This document shows positions 18,257 through 25,954 of a stretch of 64,000 nucleotides of DNA, piece by piece. How positions within the stretch are numbered: position 1 is the stretch's first letter; every line of letters starts with the position of its first letter. The translations under genes and the position numbers were made by a program. This DNA is from Microbacterium memoriense (GTDB lineage Bacteria > Actinomycetota > Actinomycetes > Actinomycetales > Microbacteriaceae). The stretch spans positions 337,419 through 401,418 of the forward strand of contig NZ_JAODOR010000004.1 of NCBI RefSeq assembly GCF_025398275.1, in the 5' to 3' direction. A model generated the notes under the pieces. It was not told the DNA's origin. It did not search any database and saw only the letters and a program-made list of their open reading frames with translations.

Positions 18257-18859
18257 ATGGCTGAACCACTTATCGCGACCAGCGTCTTCGACAGACTGCT
18301 GCGTGACCGCATCATCTGGCTGGGGTCGGAGGTGCGCGACGAGAACGCGAACGAGATCTGCGCGAAGATCCTCCTCCTCGCCGCGGAAGACTCCGAGAAG
18401 GACATCTTCCTCTACGTCAACTCGCCGGGTGGATCGATCACCGCCGGCATGGCGATCTACGACACGATGCAGTTCGTCCCCAATGACATCGTCACGGTCG
18501 GCATCGGTATGGCCGCCTCGATGGGCCAGCTGCTGCTGACGGCCGGCACGAAGGGCAAGCGGTACATCACACCGAACGCCCGCGTGCTGCTGCACCAGCC
18601 GCACGGTGGCTTCGGTGGCACCTCGAGCGACATCCAGACCCAGGCGCAGCTCATCATCTCGATGAAGAACCGCCTTGCGGAGATCACTGCCGCACAGACG
18701 GGAAAGTCCGTCGAGCAGGTCAACGCGGACGGCGATCGGGACCGCTGGTTCACCGCTGAGGAAGCGCTCGCCTACGGTTTCGTCGACCACATCCGCGAAT
18801 CCGCCACTGACGTCGTCGGCGGCGGCGGCACCGAAACCAACGAAGGAAGCGCACTGTGA
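18257..18859 (+). CDS. clpP1: ATP-dependent Clp protease proteolytic subunit 1
   Basis: 200-residue serine peptidase forming half of the mixed ClpP1P2 barrel of actinobacteria, which degrades proteins delivered by ClpX/ClpC. Catalytic Ser88 in GMAASMGQ, His113 in LLHQPHGG, and the Asp in the DRDRW motif near 160. [10 protein letters not shown] is the oligomer/substrate-strand region. AGGAG 6 nt before ATG. It overlaps clpP2 by 4 nt. Confidence 0.96.
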   Translation: MAEPLIATSVFDRLLRDRIIWLGSEVRDENANEICAKILLLAAEDSEKDIFLYVNSPGGSITAGMAIYDTMQFVPNDIVTVGIGMAASMGQLLLTAGTKGKRYITPNARVLLHQPHGGFGGTSSDIQTQAQLIISMKNRLAEITAAQTGKSVEQVNADGDRDRWFTAEEALAYGFVDHIRESATDVVGGGGTETNEGSAL

Positions 18860-19539
18860 ACACCCCCGCCTTCGGATCCCCTCAGCACTCGGCCGCTGGC
18901 CTGCAGATGCCTTCGAGCCGCTACATCCTGCCGCAGTTCGAGGAGCGTACGGCGTACGGGTACAAGCGCCAGGACCCGTACAACAAGCTGTTCGAAGATC
19001 GCGTGATCTTCTTGGGTGTGCAGGTCGACGACGCCTCGGCCGATGACGTCATGGCGCAGCTGCTCGTGTTGGAGTCTCAGGATCCCGACCGCGACATCAT
19101 CATGTACATCAACTCGCCGGGTGGATCCTTCACGGCCATGACGGCGATCTACGACACGATGCAGTACGTGTCTCCGCAGATCCAGACCGTCGTGCTCGGT
19201 CAGGCGGCATCCGCCGCTTCGGTGCTCTTGGCTGCCGGCGCGCCGGGCAAGCGTCTTGCGCTTCCGAACGCCCGCATCCTGATCCACCAGCCCGCGGTCG
19301 GCGAAGCCGGTCACGGTCAGGCATCCGACATCGAGATCCAGGCGGCGGAGATCCTCCGGATGCGCACCTGGCTCGAAGAGACGATGGCCAAGCACACGAA
19401 CAAGACCCAGGTCGAGGTGAACAAGGACATCGACCGCGACAAGATCCTCTCCGCTCAGGAGGCGCTCACGTACGGCATCGTCGACCAGGTGCTTACGTCG
19501 CGCAAGCGGATTCCGGCAGCCGCCGCGATCACGTCCTGA
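18856..19539 (+). CDS. clpP2: ATP-dependent Clp protease proteolytic subunit 2
   Basis: 227-residue partner of ClpP1. The GTG start at 18856 overlaps the clpP1 stop. It has a longer N-terminal extension than ClpP1 (about 35 residues before the core), catalytic Ser119 in GQAASAAS, His144 in LIHQP, and Asp in [20 protein letters not shown] is present. Both subunits retain a complete triad, so both rings should be active. Confidence 0.95.
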   Translation: MNTPAFGSPQHSAAGLQMPSSRYILPQFEERTAYGYKRQDPYNKLFEDRVIFLGVQVDDASADDVMAQLLVLESQDPDRDIIMYINSPGGSFTAMTAIYDTMQYVSPQIQTVVLGQAASAASVLLAAGAPGKRLALPNARILIHQPAVGEAGHGQASDIEIQAAEILRMRTWLEETMAKHTNKTQVEVNKDIDRDKILSAQEALTYGIVDQVLTSRKRIPAAAAITS

Positions 19540-19546
19540 CGTGTCT

Positions 19547-19581
19547 GAAGCCCCGCCGGTCGTTCGGATCGGCGGGGCTTC
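19547..19581 (+). terminator. Intrinsic terminator after clpP2
   Basis: GAAGCCCCGCCG (19547-19558) pairs with CGGCGGGGCTTC (19570-19581) around an 11-nt loop, 8 nt after the clpP2 stop. clpX therefore probably has its own promoter. Confidence 0.8.
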
Positions 19582-19682
19582 GTGCGTCCGCCCTCCACAC
19601 CCCCGTCTCAATCCGCCGAGATGTCGCCGGTTGCGGTTAGGCTCGAACAGCATTCTGGGTGGTTCGACGAAAGAGGAGCATC

Positions 19683-20951
19683 ATGGCTCGTATCGGTGAA
19701 AGTGCCGACCTGTTCAAGTGCTCCTTCTGCGGCAAGAGCCAGAAGCAAGTACAGCAGTTGATCGCCGGTCCCGGTGTCTACATCTGCGACGAGTGCGTCG
19801 AGCTCTGCAACGAGATCATCGAAGAGCGCATGGCCGAGTCCGGTGAGGGCGCCGTCGCCGATTTCGATCTGCCGAAGCCGCGTGAAATCTTCTCCTTCCT
19901 GGCGGAGTACGTCGTCGGACAGGATGCCGCGAAGCGCGCTCTGTCGGTCGCTGTCTACAACCACTACAAGCGTGTGCGCGCCCACGGCACGCTCCAGCCT
20001 GCGGAACAGCGGGTCGACGAAGTCGAGATCGCCAAGAGCAACATCCTGCTCCTCGGCCCGACCGGCTGTGGCAAGACGTATCTGGCCCAGACCCTCGCGA
20101 AGCGGCTGAACGTGCCGTTCGCCGTCGCCGATGCCACGGCGCTGACCGAGGCGGGCTACGTGGGCGAGGACGTCGAGAACATCCTCCTGAAGCTCCTTCA
20201 GGCCGCGGACTTCGATGTCAAGCGTGCCGAGACCGGAATCATCTATATCGACGAGGTCGACAAGATCGCCCGTAAGGCCGAGAACCCGTCAATCACGCGT
20301 GACGTCTCCGGTGAGGGTGTGCAGCAGGCCCTGCTGAAGATCCTCGAGGGGACGGTCGCGTCGGTCCCTCCGCAGGGCGGGCGCAAGCACCCGCACCAGG
20401 AGTTCATCCAGATCGACACCACGAACGTGCTGTTCATCGTGGCCGGCGCATTCGCGGGTCTCGAGGAGATCATCTCTTCGCGCGTCGGCAAGCACGGTGT
20501 CGGCTTCGGAGCCCCGTTGCAGGAGAAGGGCAAAGAGCTCGACCTCTTCAGTGAGGTCGAGCCCGAAGACCTGCACAAGTTCGGCCTGATTCCGGAGTTC
20601 ATCGGGCGTCTTCCCGTCGTCACGTCTGTCGCTCCGCTCGACCAGGCAGCATTGATCGAGATCCTCACGGGTCCGAAGAACGCTTTCGTCAAGCAGTATC
20701 AGCGGATGTTCCAGCTCGACGGTGTCGAACTTGAGTTCGACGATGACGCTCTGCTCGCCATCGCCGATCTCGCTGTCGCGCGTAAGACCGGTGCCCGCGG
20801 GCTCCGGGCCATCCTCGAGGACGTGCTCGGACCCATCATGTTCGACATCCCGTCGACCGAGGACGTCGCGAAAGTCATCGTCACCCGAGCCGCCGTCAGC
20901 GACGGAGCTGCGCCGACCCTCGTGCTGCAGCAGAAGCGCAAGACCGCCTGA
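19683..20951 (+). CDS. clpX: ClpX ATPase subunit of Clp protease
   Basis: 422-residue AAA+ unfoldase feeding ClpP1P2. N-terminal C4 zinc-binding domain (Cys13, 16, 35, 38), Walker A GPTGCGKT (about 124-131), Walker [12 protein letters not shown], and the RKTGARGLR sensor-2 region near the C-terminus. AGAGGAG lies before the ATG. The interval from the clpP2 terminator leaves room for a separate promoter. Confidence 0.97.
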   Translation: MARIGESADLFKCSFCGKSQKQVQQLIAGPGVYICDECVELCNEIIEERMAESGEGAVADFDLPKPREIFSFLAEYVVGQDAAKRALSVAVYNHYKRVRAHGTLQPAEQRVDEVEIAKSNILLLGPTGCGKTYLAQTLAKRLNVPFAVADATALTEAGYVGEDVENILLKLLQAADFDVKRAETGIIYIDEVDKIARKAENPSITRDVSGEGVQQALLKILEGTVASVPPQGGRKHPHQEFIQIDTTNVLFIVAGAFAGLEEIISSRVGKHGVGFGAPLQEKGKELDLFSEVEPEDLHKFGLIPEFIGRLPVVTSVAPLDQAALIEILTGPKNAFVKQYQRMFQLDGVELEFDDDALLAIADLAVARKTGARGLRAILEDVLGPIMFDIPSTEDVAKVIVTRAAVSDGAAPTLVLQQKRKTA

Positions 20952-20967
20952 GTCGGCACGGGCATCC

Positions 20968-21756
20968 ATGCGTGCTCAGCGCGGACGGATGATGCGGACG
21001 ATCGGCATCGTCGTTGCGGTGATGATCGGCATCGTCGCTCTCAGCGCGGCGGGATTCGCCGTCCTGATTGCCGTCCTCTTGTCCCCACAGGATGGGGACG
21101 CGCTCGCTCGTGAGCAGGTGGACAATCGCGCACGGGCCATCGCAGAGAATCTCGGATACTGGTCGGAAGGCGTCGACGCCGAGACGCTCGCCGCGCATCA
21201 CTTCACATCGAGCGACGGCAAGGTCCAACCGTTCGCCTGGTCGGGGGACACCTCGTTGCCCGACGGTGCCGACGTCGATGTGATCATCAGCGCACGCGTC
21301 GACCCGGTGAGTCAGGGCGTGATCTTTCAACGCCGCCTCACCCCGGGCGCCGCAGAGAAGTGTTTCCGCTTTCACGTGCGCTCCACGGAGTACGTCTCCT
21401 ACGACGAGCGCGACTGTGCGGTCGGAAGCGCTTTTCCGACGCCGAGCGCTCGGCCGGAGCCGGCCCTCGCGCCAGATACCGCCGCCCGTGTGAGCGCCGT
21501 GCTGTCCGCTGCCGATGCGGCCTCGCTGGAGTCCGTCGTTCGCGCGGCGTTCCCCGAACCGGGTCTCTCGATCGATACGACGGTCACGCCGGACGGAGAG
21601 CTCGTCGCCGCCGTCGGGATCGCGGGGACGGGGGAGTGCGTCGTCCGGGTGCGCCGCACCGACGGTACGGTCGAGCCGGTGTCCTTCGATCGCATCCAAC
21701 TCGCCCCGGGCGAGATGGGGTGCCGAGTGGAGTTGTACACCGCACCTCCTCTCTGA
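20968..21756 (+). CDS. Membrane-anchored hypothetical protein
   Basis: 262-residue protein with a basic N-terminus followed by one hydrophobic helix (IGIVVAVMIGIVALSAAGFAVLIAVLL, about 12-38), so it is anchored with the bulk outside or is a secreted protein with an uncleaved signal. Four Cys in the mature part (two in the KCFRF and RDCAV areas, then GECVV and MGCRV) could form two disulfides. Start 20968 lies 16 nt after the clpX stop; alternative starts at Met8/Met9. No family recognised. Confidence 0.65.
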   Translation: MRAQRGRMMRTIGIVVAVMIGIVALSAAGFAVLIAVLLSPQDGDALAREQVDNRARAIAENLGYWSEGVDAETLAAHHFTSSDGKVQPFAWSGDTSLPDGADVDVIISARVDPVSQGVIFQRRLTPGAAEKCFRFHVRSTEYVSYDERDCAVGSAFPTPSARPEPALAPDTAARVSAVLSAADAASLESVVRAAFPEPGLSIDTTVTPDGELVAAVGIAGTGECVVRVRRTDGTVEPVSFDRIQLAPGEMGCRVELYTAPPL

Positions 21757-21789
21757 AGGCGTGTCGGCTGCTGTCGGTAGCCTCGCCGT

Positions 21790-22212
21790 ATGGGACGCGT
21801 GATCTTCGATACGGCGGCATCGCTCAACGGCTTCATCGCCGATGGGCAGAACTCACTCGAATGGCTCTTCGCCGTCGAGGGTGGTGAGGAACCGGATGCT
21901 GCGCTGATCCCCACCGCCGCGTCCGTGCTCGTCGAGGGTTCGACGACATATGAGTGGTTGCTCGATCACGACGACATTCTGCTCCACCCGGAGAACTGGC
22001 ACGCGTTTCACGTCGTCGGACAATTCTTCGACGCGGGTGCGCTCGACGAGATCGCCGTCTCCTTCGCACCGGTTCTCCTCGCCGGTGGCGCACCGCTGTT
22101 GCCGCGTCGAATTGAAGCAGACCGCTTGCGCTTGATGCACGCCAGCGCCCTCGGACAGTTCGCCCGCGTCGTCTACTCGGTCGACGCGGCGCCTACACCC
22201 GAACCGGCATGA
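21790..22212 (+). CDS. Dihydrofolate reductase/RibD C-terminal family protein with internal deletion
   Basis: 140-residue protein. The N-terminus (MGRVIFDTAASLNGFIAD) and C-terminus (GQFFDAGALDEIAVSFAPVLLAGGAPLLP) match the small DHFR-like family of about 185-190 residues, but the join around residue 74 (WHAFH-VVGQFF) skips roughly 50 residues. The missing part normally includes the VWVVGGGDL nucleotide-binding loop, with only its distal edge left. The frame is kept. NADPH binding is therefore doubtful; it may be a non-functional relic or a diverged short form. The last 20 nt overlap the convergent gene. Confidence 0.7.
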   Translation: MGRVIFDTAASLNGFIADGQNSLEWLFAVEGGEEPDAALIPTAASVLVEGSTTYEWLLDHDDILLHPENWHAFHVVGQFFDAGALDEIAVSFAPVLLAGGAPLLPRRIEADRLRLMHASALGQFARVVYSVDAAPTPEPA

Positions 22213-22684
22213 TCAGATCGGTGCGGAGCTGCTCGGGAGCCTCGGACGGGTCCGATACGTAGCTCTCGATCCACACGCCGGCGGGCGCGGGTCCGGACCT
22301 GGCAAGGGCGGCCCAGGCCGAGGGCAGGTCGCTGTAGGGCCCGAACAATGTGGACGCGACAGCCGGCCCGGGCGGGAGGTGGGAGCCGACCACGCTCACC
22401 CCCGCGACGTCGATCGCGTCGATCGGTGCCTCCACGACGGGAAACCCGATCTCGAGGTCGAACACGTCGGCGGGGTCGCCGTCGTACACCGCCACCGCGG
22501 GGCCTGCAGGCACTAACTCACCCGTGCCGAACAGGAGCGCGATCGCACCGTAGTTGGTGTCGAACAACGCCTGCAGGTCGCTCACGCGCACGGCTTCATG
22601 TCGGACGACGGCGAGGGGACTGGCAGCGAGCGTGATCCGCTCGCCGTGGGTGAACGGCTCAGCCGGGAACGCAGGATCGGTCAT
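22193..22684 (-). CDS. GyrI-like small-molecule-binding domain protein
   Basis: 163-residue soluble protein resembling the stand-alone effector-binding domain of AraC/BmrR regulators (GyrI-like fold): LAVVRHEAVRVSDLQALFD at the front, AVYDGDPADVFDLEIGFPV in the middle, and the ending WAALARSGPAPAGVWIESYVSDPSEAPEQLRTDLIMPV. This C-terminal strand pattern with E-x-Y is typical. No DNA-binding domain. It may bind a hydrophobic ligand. It converges on, and overlaps by 20 nt, the DHFR-like gene. Confidence 0.72.
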   Translation of the reverse strand: MTDPAFPAEPFTHGERITLAASPLAVVRHEAVRVSDLQALFDTNYGAIALLFGTGELVPAGPAVAVYDGDPADVFDLEIGFPVVEAPIDAIDVAGVSVVGSHLPPGPAVASTLFGPYSDLPSAWAALARSGPAPAGVWIESYVSDPSEAPEQLRTDLIMPVRV

Positions 22685-22708
22685 AACCCGATCCTGGCGC
22701 CGGTGGCG

Positions 22709-24766
22709 TCAGCTGTCCAGTCCGCGGCGGTGCAGGAGCGGGGCGATGTCGGCGTCACGCCCGCGGAAGTCGCGGTAGGCCTCGAGCGGGTCCTTCGACC
22801 CGCCCACGCCGAGCAAGCGGCTCCGGAACCGGTCACCGTTCTCGCGCGTGAGTCCACCGTTCTCACCGAACCATTCCACCGTGTCGGCGTCGAGCACTTC
22901 ACTCCAGATGTAGGAGTAGTAGCCCGCGCTGTATCCGCCGGAGAACACGTGCGCGAAGTACGTCGAGGAGTAGCGAGTGGGCACCACGGGATTGTCCAGC
23001 CCGATGTCGGTGAGAGCCGCAGCCTCGAACGCAGCCACGTCGAGATCGGCGGCCGCCTGCTCTGCCGTGAGCGAGTGCCAGGCCTGGTCGATCCATGAGG
23101 CGGCGAGATACTCGCTCGTGGCAAACCCCTGGTTGAACGCTTCGGACGCGTGCAGCTTGTCCACGACGCTGCGGGGAAGCGGCTCGTCGGTGTCGACGTG
23201 GCGCGCATAGCCGGTCAGCACCTCGGGCCACAGAATCCACATCTCGTTGACCTGGCTGGGGAACTCTACGAAGTCGCGGAACACGGCCGTCCCTGCGAAG
23301 TGCGGGTAGGTCACGACGGCGAACAGTCCGTGCAGGGCGTGGCCGAATTCGTGGAAAAGCGTGGTGACCTCGTCGAGCGTCAGCAATGTCGGCTGGCCGG
23401 CTGCGGGCTTGGGCACATTCAGGTTGTTGACGACGATCGGGTCGGTCCCACGCAGCCGGGACTGCGACACGATCGAGTTCATCCACGCACCACCCCGTTT
23501 GGAATCGCGGGTGTAGAGATCGAGGACGAAGAGCCCCAGCGCGCTGCCGTCCGCGTTGTGCAGTTCGAAGACGCGAGCATCGGGGTGGTAGGCCGGCACA
23601 TCCGGACGTTCCGTGAACGTCACTCCGTAAAGCGCGGTGGCTGCGCGGAACACACCGTCATGCAGCACGCGCTCGGCTTCGAACCAGGGACGCAGGGCCG
23701 TTCTGTCGAGGTCGTACTCGGCCGCGCGGACCTTCTCGGTGTAATACGCCCAATCATGTGCGTCCAGGGCGAACGGCGCGTCCCCGGCATCCACAATCGC
23801 CTGCAAAGCGGCTTGCTCGCGCCCCGCGTTGCGAGCGGCGGGTACCGCGAGGCGGCGAAGGAGTGCGTGGACGGCCGCAGGAGACCCCGCTGTCTCGTCG
23901 CTCGTCACGTACGCGGCATGGCTGTCATAGCCGAGTAGCGACGCTCGCTCGGCGCGGAGCCGGACGATCGTGCGAAGCACCTCGCGGTTGTCGTTCTCGT
24001 TGCCGCGTGATCCGCGTGAGCGGGATGCCGTGAGCAGACGCTCGCGGCTTTCGCGTCGCGTCAGCGTCGAGAGGTACGGATGCCCGGTGAACAGCGTCAG
24101 CGTGATGACGTAGCGCCCGGGAAGCCCGCGGTCCTCGGCGTTCTGCGCAGCCGCCGAGAGTTCCCCGGCCGTGAGACCGTCGAGCTCGTCCGCATCATCG
24201 AACACGACGGCGAGGTCGTTCGTGTCGGCGAGGAGGTTCTTCTCGAACGTCGTCGTGAGGATGGAGAGGCGCTGGTTCAGGTCGGTCAGCGTCGCCTTCT
24301 GCGCGTCGTCGAGTCCCGCCCCGGCGTGGGTCATCTCGCGGTAGCGGCGTTCGACCAGGTACCGGTCCTCGGGCGCGAGCTCCAATTGATCGAGCTGATC
24401 GTGAAGCGTCTTGATGCGCCAATACAAGGCGCCGTCCAGTCCGATCGCATCTTGATGGGCGGACATGAGGGGAGCAAGCGTTTCCTCGATCTCCTGAATC
24501 TGGGCCGTCGCGTCGGCCGATGACACCGTGTAGAACGTCCGTGCCACGCGTCCGAGCAGATCTCCGGATTGCTCGAGCGGGATCATGGTGTTCTCGAACG
24601 TCGGCATCGATCGGACACGGGTGATCGCGTCGATCTCGATGCGATGCTCGGCGAACGCGGCTTCGAATGCGGGCAGGTAATGCGCCGGCGTGATCTCCCG
24701 ATAGTCCGGGAGCCCGTAGGGCAGGGCGCTCGGGGTGAGGAGGGGATTCGAAGAAGCATCCGTCAT
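22709..24766 (-). CDS. dcp: Peptidyl-dipeptidase, M3 family
   Basis: 685-residue zinc metallopeptidase of the M3A group (Dcp/oligopeptidase A-like), cytosolic, removing dipeptides or cleaving short peptides. Zinc motif HEFGHALHG at about residue 471, third ligand Glu about 25 residues later (FVEFPSQVNEMW), C-terminal YYSYIWSEVLDADTVEWFGENGG characteristic of Dcp. The start at 24766 gives MTDASSNPLLTPSALPYGLPDY, as in relatives. It is divergent from the winged-helix gene across 90 nt that contains three direct repeats. Confidence 0.93.
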   Translation of the reverse strand: MTDASSNPLLTPSALPYGLPDYREITPAHYLPAFEAAFAEHRIEIDAITRVRSMPTFENTMIPLEQSGDLLGRVARTFYTVSSADATAQIQEIEETLAPLMSAHQDAIGLDGALYWRIKTLHDQLDQLELAPEDRYLVERRYREMTHAGAGLDDAQKATLTDLNQRLSILTTTFEKNLLADTNDLAVVFDDADELDGLTAGELSAAAQNAEDRGLPGRYVITLTLFTGHPYLSTLTRRESRERLLTASRSRGSRGNENDNREVLRTIVRLRAERASLLGYDSHAAYVTSDETAGSPAAVHALLRRLAVPAARNAGREQAALQAIVDAGDAPFALDAHDWAYYTEKVRAAEYDLDRTALRPWFEAERVLHDGVFRAATALYGVTFTERPDVPAYHPDARVFELHNADGSALGLFVLDLYTRDSKRGGAWMNSIVSQSRLRGTDPIVVNNLNVPKPAAGQPTLLTLDEVTTLFHEFGHALHGLFAVVTYPHFAGTAVFRDFVEFPSQVNEMWILWPEVLTGYARHVDTDEPLPRSVVDKLHASEAFNQGFATSEYLAASWIDQAWHSLTAEQAAADLDVAAFEAAALTDIGLDNPVVPTRYSSTYFAHVFSGGYSAGYYSYIWSEVLDADTVEWFGENGGLTRENGDRFRSRLLGVGGSKDPLEAYRDFRGRDADIAPLLHRRGLDS

Positions 24767-24807
24767 CCCCTCACCCTATCTCCGCACCCGAATAAGCAAA
24801 GTAGGTT

Positions 24808-24842
24808 TTGCAAAAGATGTCTTGCAAAACATGACTTGCAAA
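24808..24842. promoter_or_regulatory. Three TTGCAAA direct repeats at 14-nt period (candidate operator)
   Basis: TTGCAAA begins at 24808, 24822 and 24836, exactly 14 nt apart (the first two extend to TTGCAAAA), in the A/T-rich interval between dcp and the winged-helix regulator gene. The last copy is 15 nt before the regulator ATG, so a bound protein would block its promoter or start. The 14-nt period is not a full helical turn multiple, so sites would face different sides. Confidence 0.6.
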
Positions 24843-24856
24843 GCTATCTTTGGAGT

Positions 24857-25468
24857 ATGGCTTCGCAAGACGATCCAGATCAGGCGCGACAGACCCCCGA
24901 CACAGGGGAGCGGATGCTGGATGCGGGCGCCCTCCGCGCGCTCGCGCATCCCATTCGCGTGCGGATCTTCGACATCCTGAGCCAGTACGGCCCGCAGACG
25001 GCGAGTTCGCTCGCCGAGCGGTTGCATGAATCGTCGGGATCCACCAGCTATCACTTGCGCGCCCTCGCCAAGCAAGACCTGATCCGTGAAGTGCCCGATC
25101 GGGGGACGGCCCGTGAGCGGTGGTGGGAGCGCCCACACGGTGCGGTCTCGTTCGGAAACCCCGAAGCGCTCCGGACGCCCTCGGGACGGGCCGCGACACA
25201 GGTCGTCGTCACCGAAACCCTCAACCGGCGACACCAGCAGCTGATGGAGTTCATCGACCGCGGACTCACCCCGGACATGGACGGCGAGTGGCGGGACTCC
25301 ACCATCATCACGACCGCAACGGCACGGCTCAATCCGACGCAGTTGCGTGAGCTTTCCGAGAAAGTCCAGGCACTCATCGATGAGTACGTGACGACCTACC
25401 GGGATCAGACCGGTGACGGCGTGCGTCCGGTCACCATCCGCGCCGACCTTTTTCCTCTCCCCGAGTGA
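24857..25468 (+). CDS. Winged-helix transcriptional regulator, ArsR-like
   Basis: 203-residue regulator. The DNA-binding domain spans about residues 25-95: ALRALAHPIRVRIFDILSQYGPQTASSLAERLHESSGSTSYHLRALAKQDLI, an ArsR-type helix-turn-helix. It is followed by a helical C-terminal domain (ETLNRRHQQLMEFIDRGL...LRELSEKVQALIDEYV) seen in regulators of efflux genes in actinobacteria. No Cys metal site. Start 24857 has TGGAG 3 nt upstream. Probably autoregulated through the repeats at 24808-24842; dcp may be co-regulated. Confidence 0.85.
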   Translation: MASQDDPDQARQTPDTGERMLDAGALRALAHPIRVRIFDILSQYGPQTASSLAERLHESSGSTSYHLRALAKQDLIREVPDRGTARERWWERPHGAVSFGNPEALRTPSGRAATQVVVTETLNRRHQQLMEFIDRGLTPDMDGEWRDSTIITTATARLNPTQLRELSEKVQALIDEYVTTYRDQTGDGVRPVTIRADLFPLPE

Positions 25469-25478
25469 GGAGGATCCG

Positions 25479-25697
25479 ATGACCACGTACACCGCGACGT
25501 CCGCGTGGACTGATGCCGCAGCGAACGGCACGCTCTTCGAACGCGCCCTTCTCGCCGCCGGCCGCTGGTTCACACACGCAGCGGCTCGGAGCGCGCGTCG
25601 GCGCTCCGAGCGGCACGACGCATGCGCCTCGTTCTCCGACGATCAGCGTGAGCGAATGCGCGCCCGGTCGGTCGTGTGGGGAGTGCTTCGCCGCTGA
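25479..25697 (+). CDS. Small hypothetical protein
   Basis: 72-residue protein starting at 25479 with a strong GAGGAGG site 6-7 nt upstream, 10 nt after the regulator stop, so likely co-transcribed. Composition: an N-terminal amphipathic helix (ERALLAAGRWFTHAAARSARRR) and basic middle with two His/Cys-poor stretches. Function unknown; the strong ribosome binding site argues it is expressed. Confidence 0.55.
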   Translation: MTTYTATSAWTDAAANGTLFERALLAAGRWFTHAAARSARRRSERHDACASFSDDQRERMRARSVVWGVLRR

Positions 25698-25704
25698 GGC
25701 CGAC

Positions 25705-25953
25705 TCAGCCGAACTCGTCCTCGTCGTCGTGGCGCACGATGACGTCACCGTTCGCGGTGGCCTCGACGATCGCGCCGGTGTCCAACTCGGCGATCGGACG
25801 GCCTTCCAAGAACGTGAGCGTCCAGCGCGGGCGGGGTTGGCCGAGACCGTCTCCCGGCACAGCCGCATCGACCGCGGCAATCTGCGCGTGCAACGAGGTC
25901 GGTACCGCCGCCGGAGGCTGCTGACCGCTCGTCCATCGGGTCCCGAGTTGCAT
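25705..25953 (-). CDS. Small conserved hypothetical protein upstream of dcp side, downstream of valS
   Basis: 82-residue acidic protein (MQLGTRWTSGQQPP ... WTLTFLEGRPIAELD ... HDDEDEF). The C-terminal half, with alternating hydrophobic residues, looks like a small beta-rich domain. Start 25953 has a perfect AGGAGG site 7 nt upstream, located inside the end of valS, and the start codon lies 1 nt after the valS stop codon, so it is translated with valS. Function unknown. Confidence 0.65.
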   Translation of the reverse strand: MQLGTRWTSGQQPPAAVPTSLHAQIAAVDAAVPGDGLGQPRPRWTLTFLEGRPIAELDTGAIVEATANGDVIVRHDDEDEFG

Positions 25954-25954
25954 C

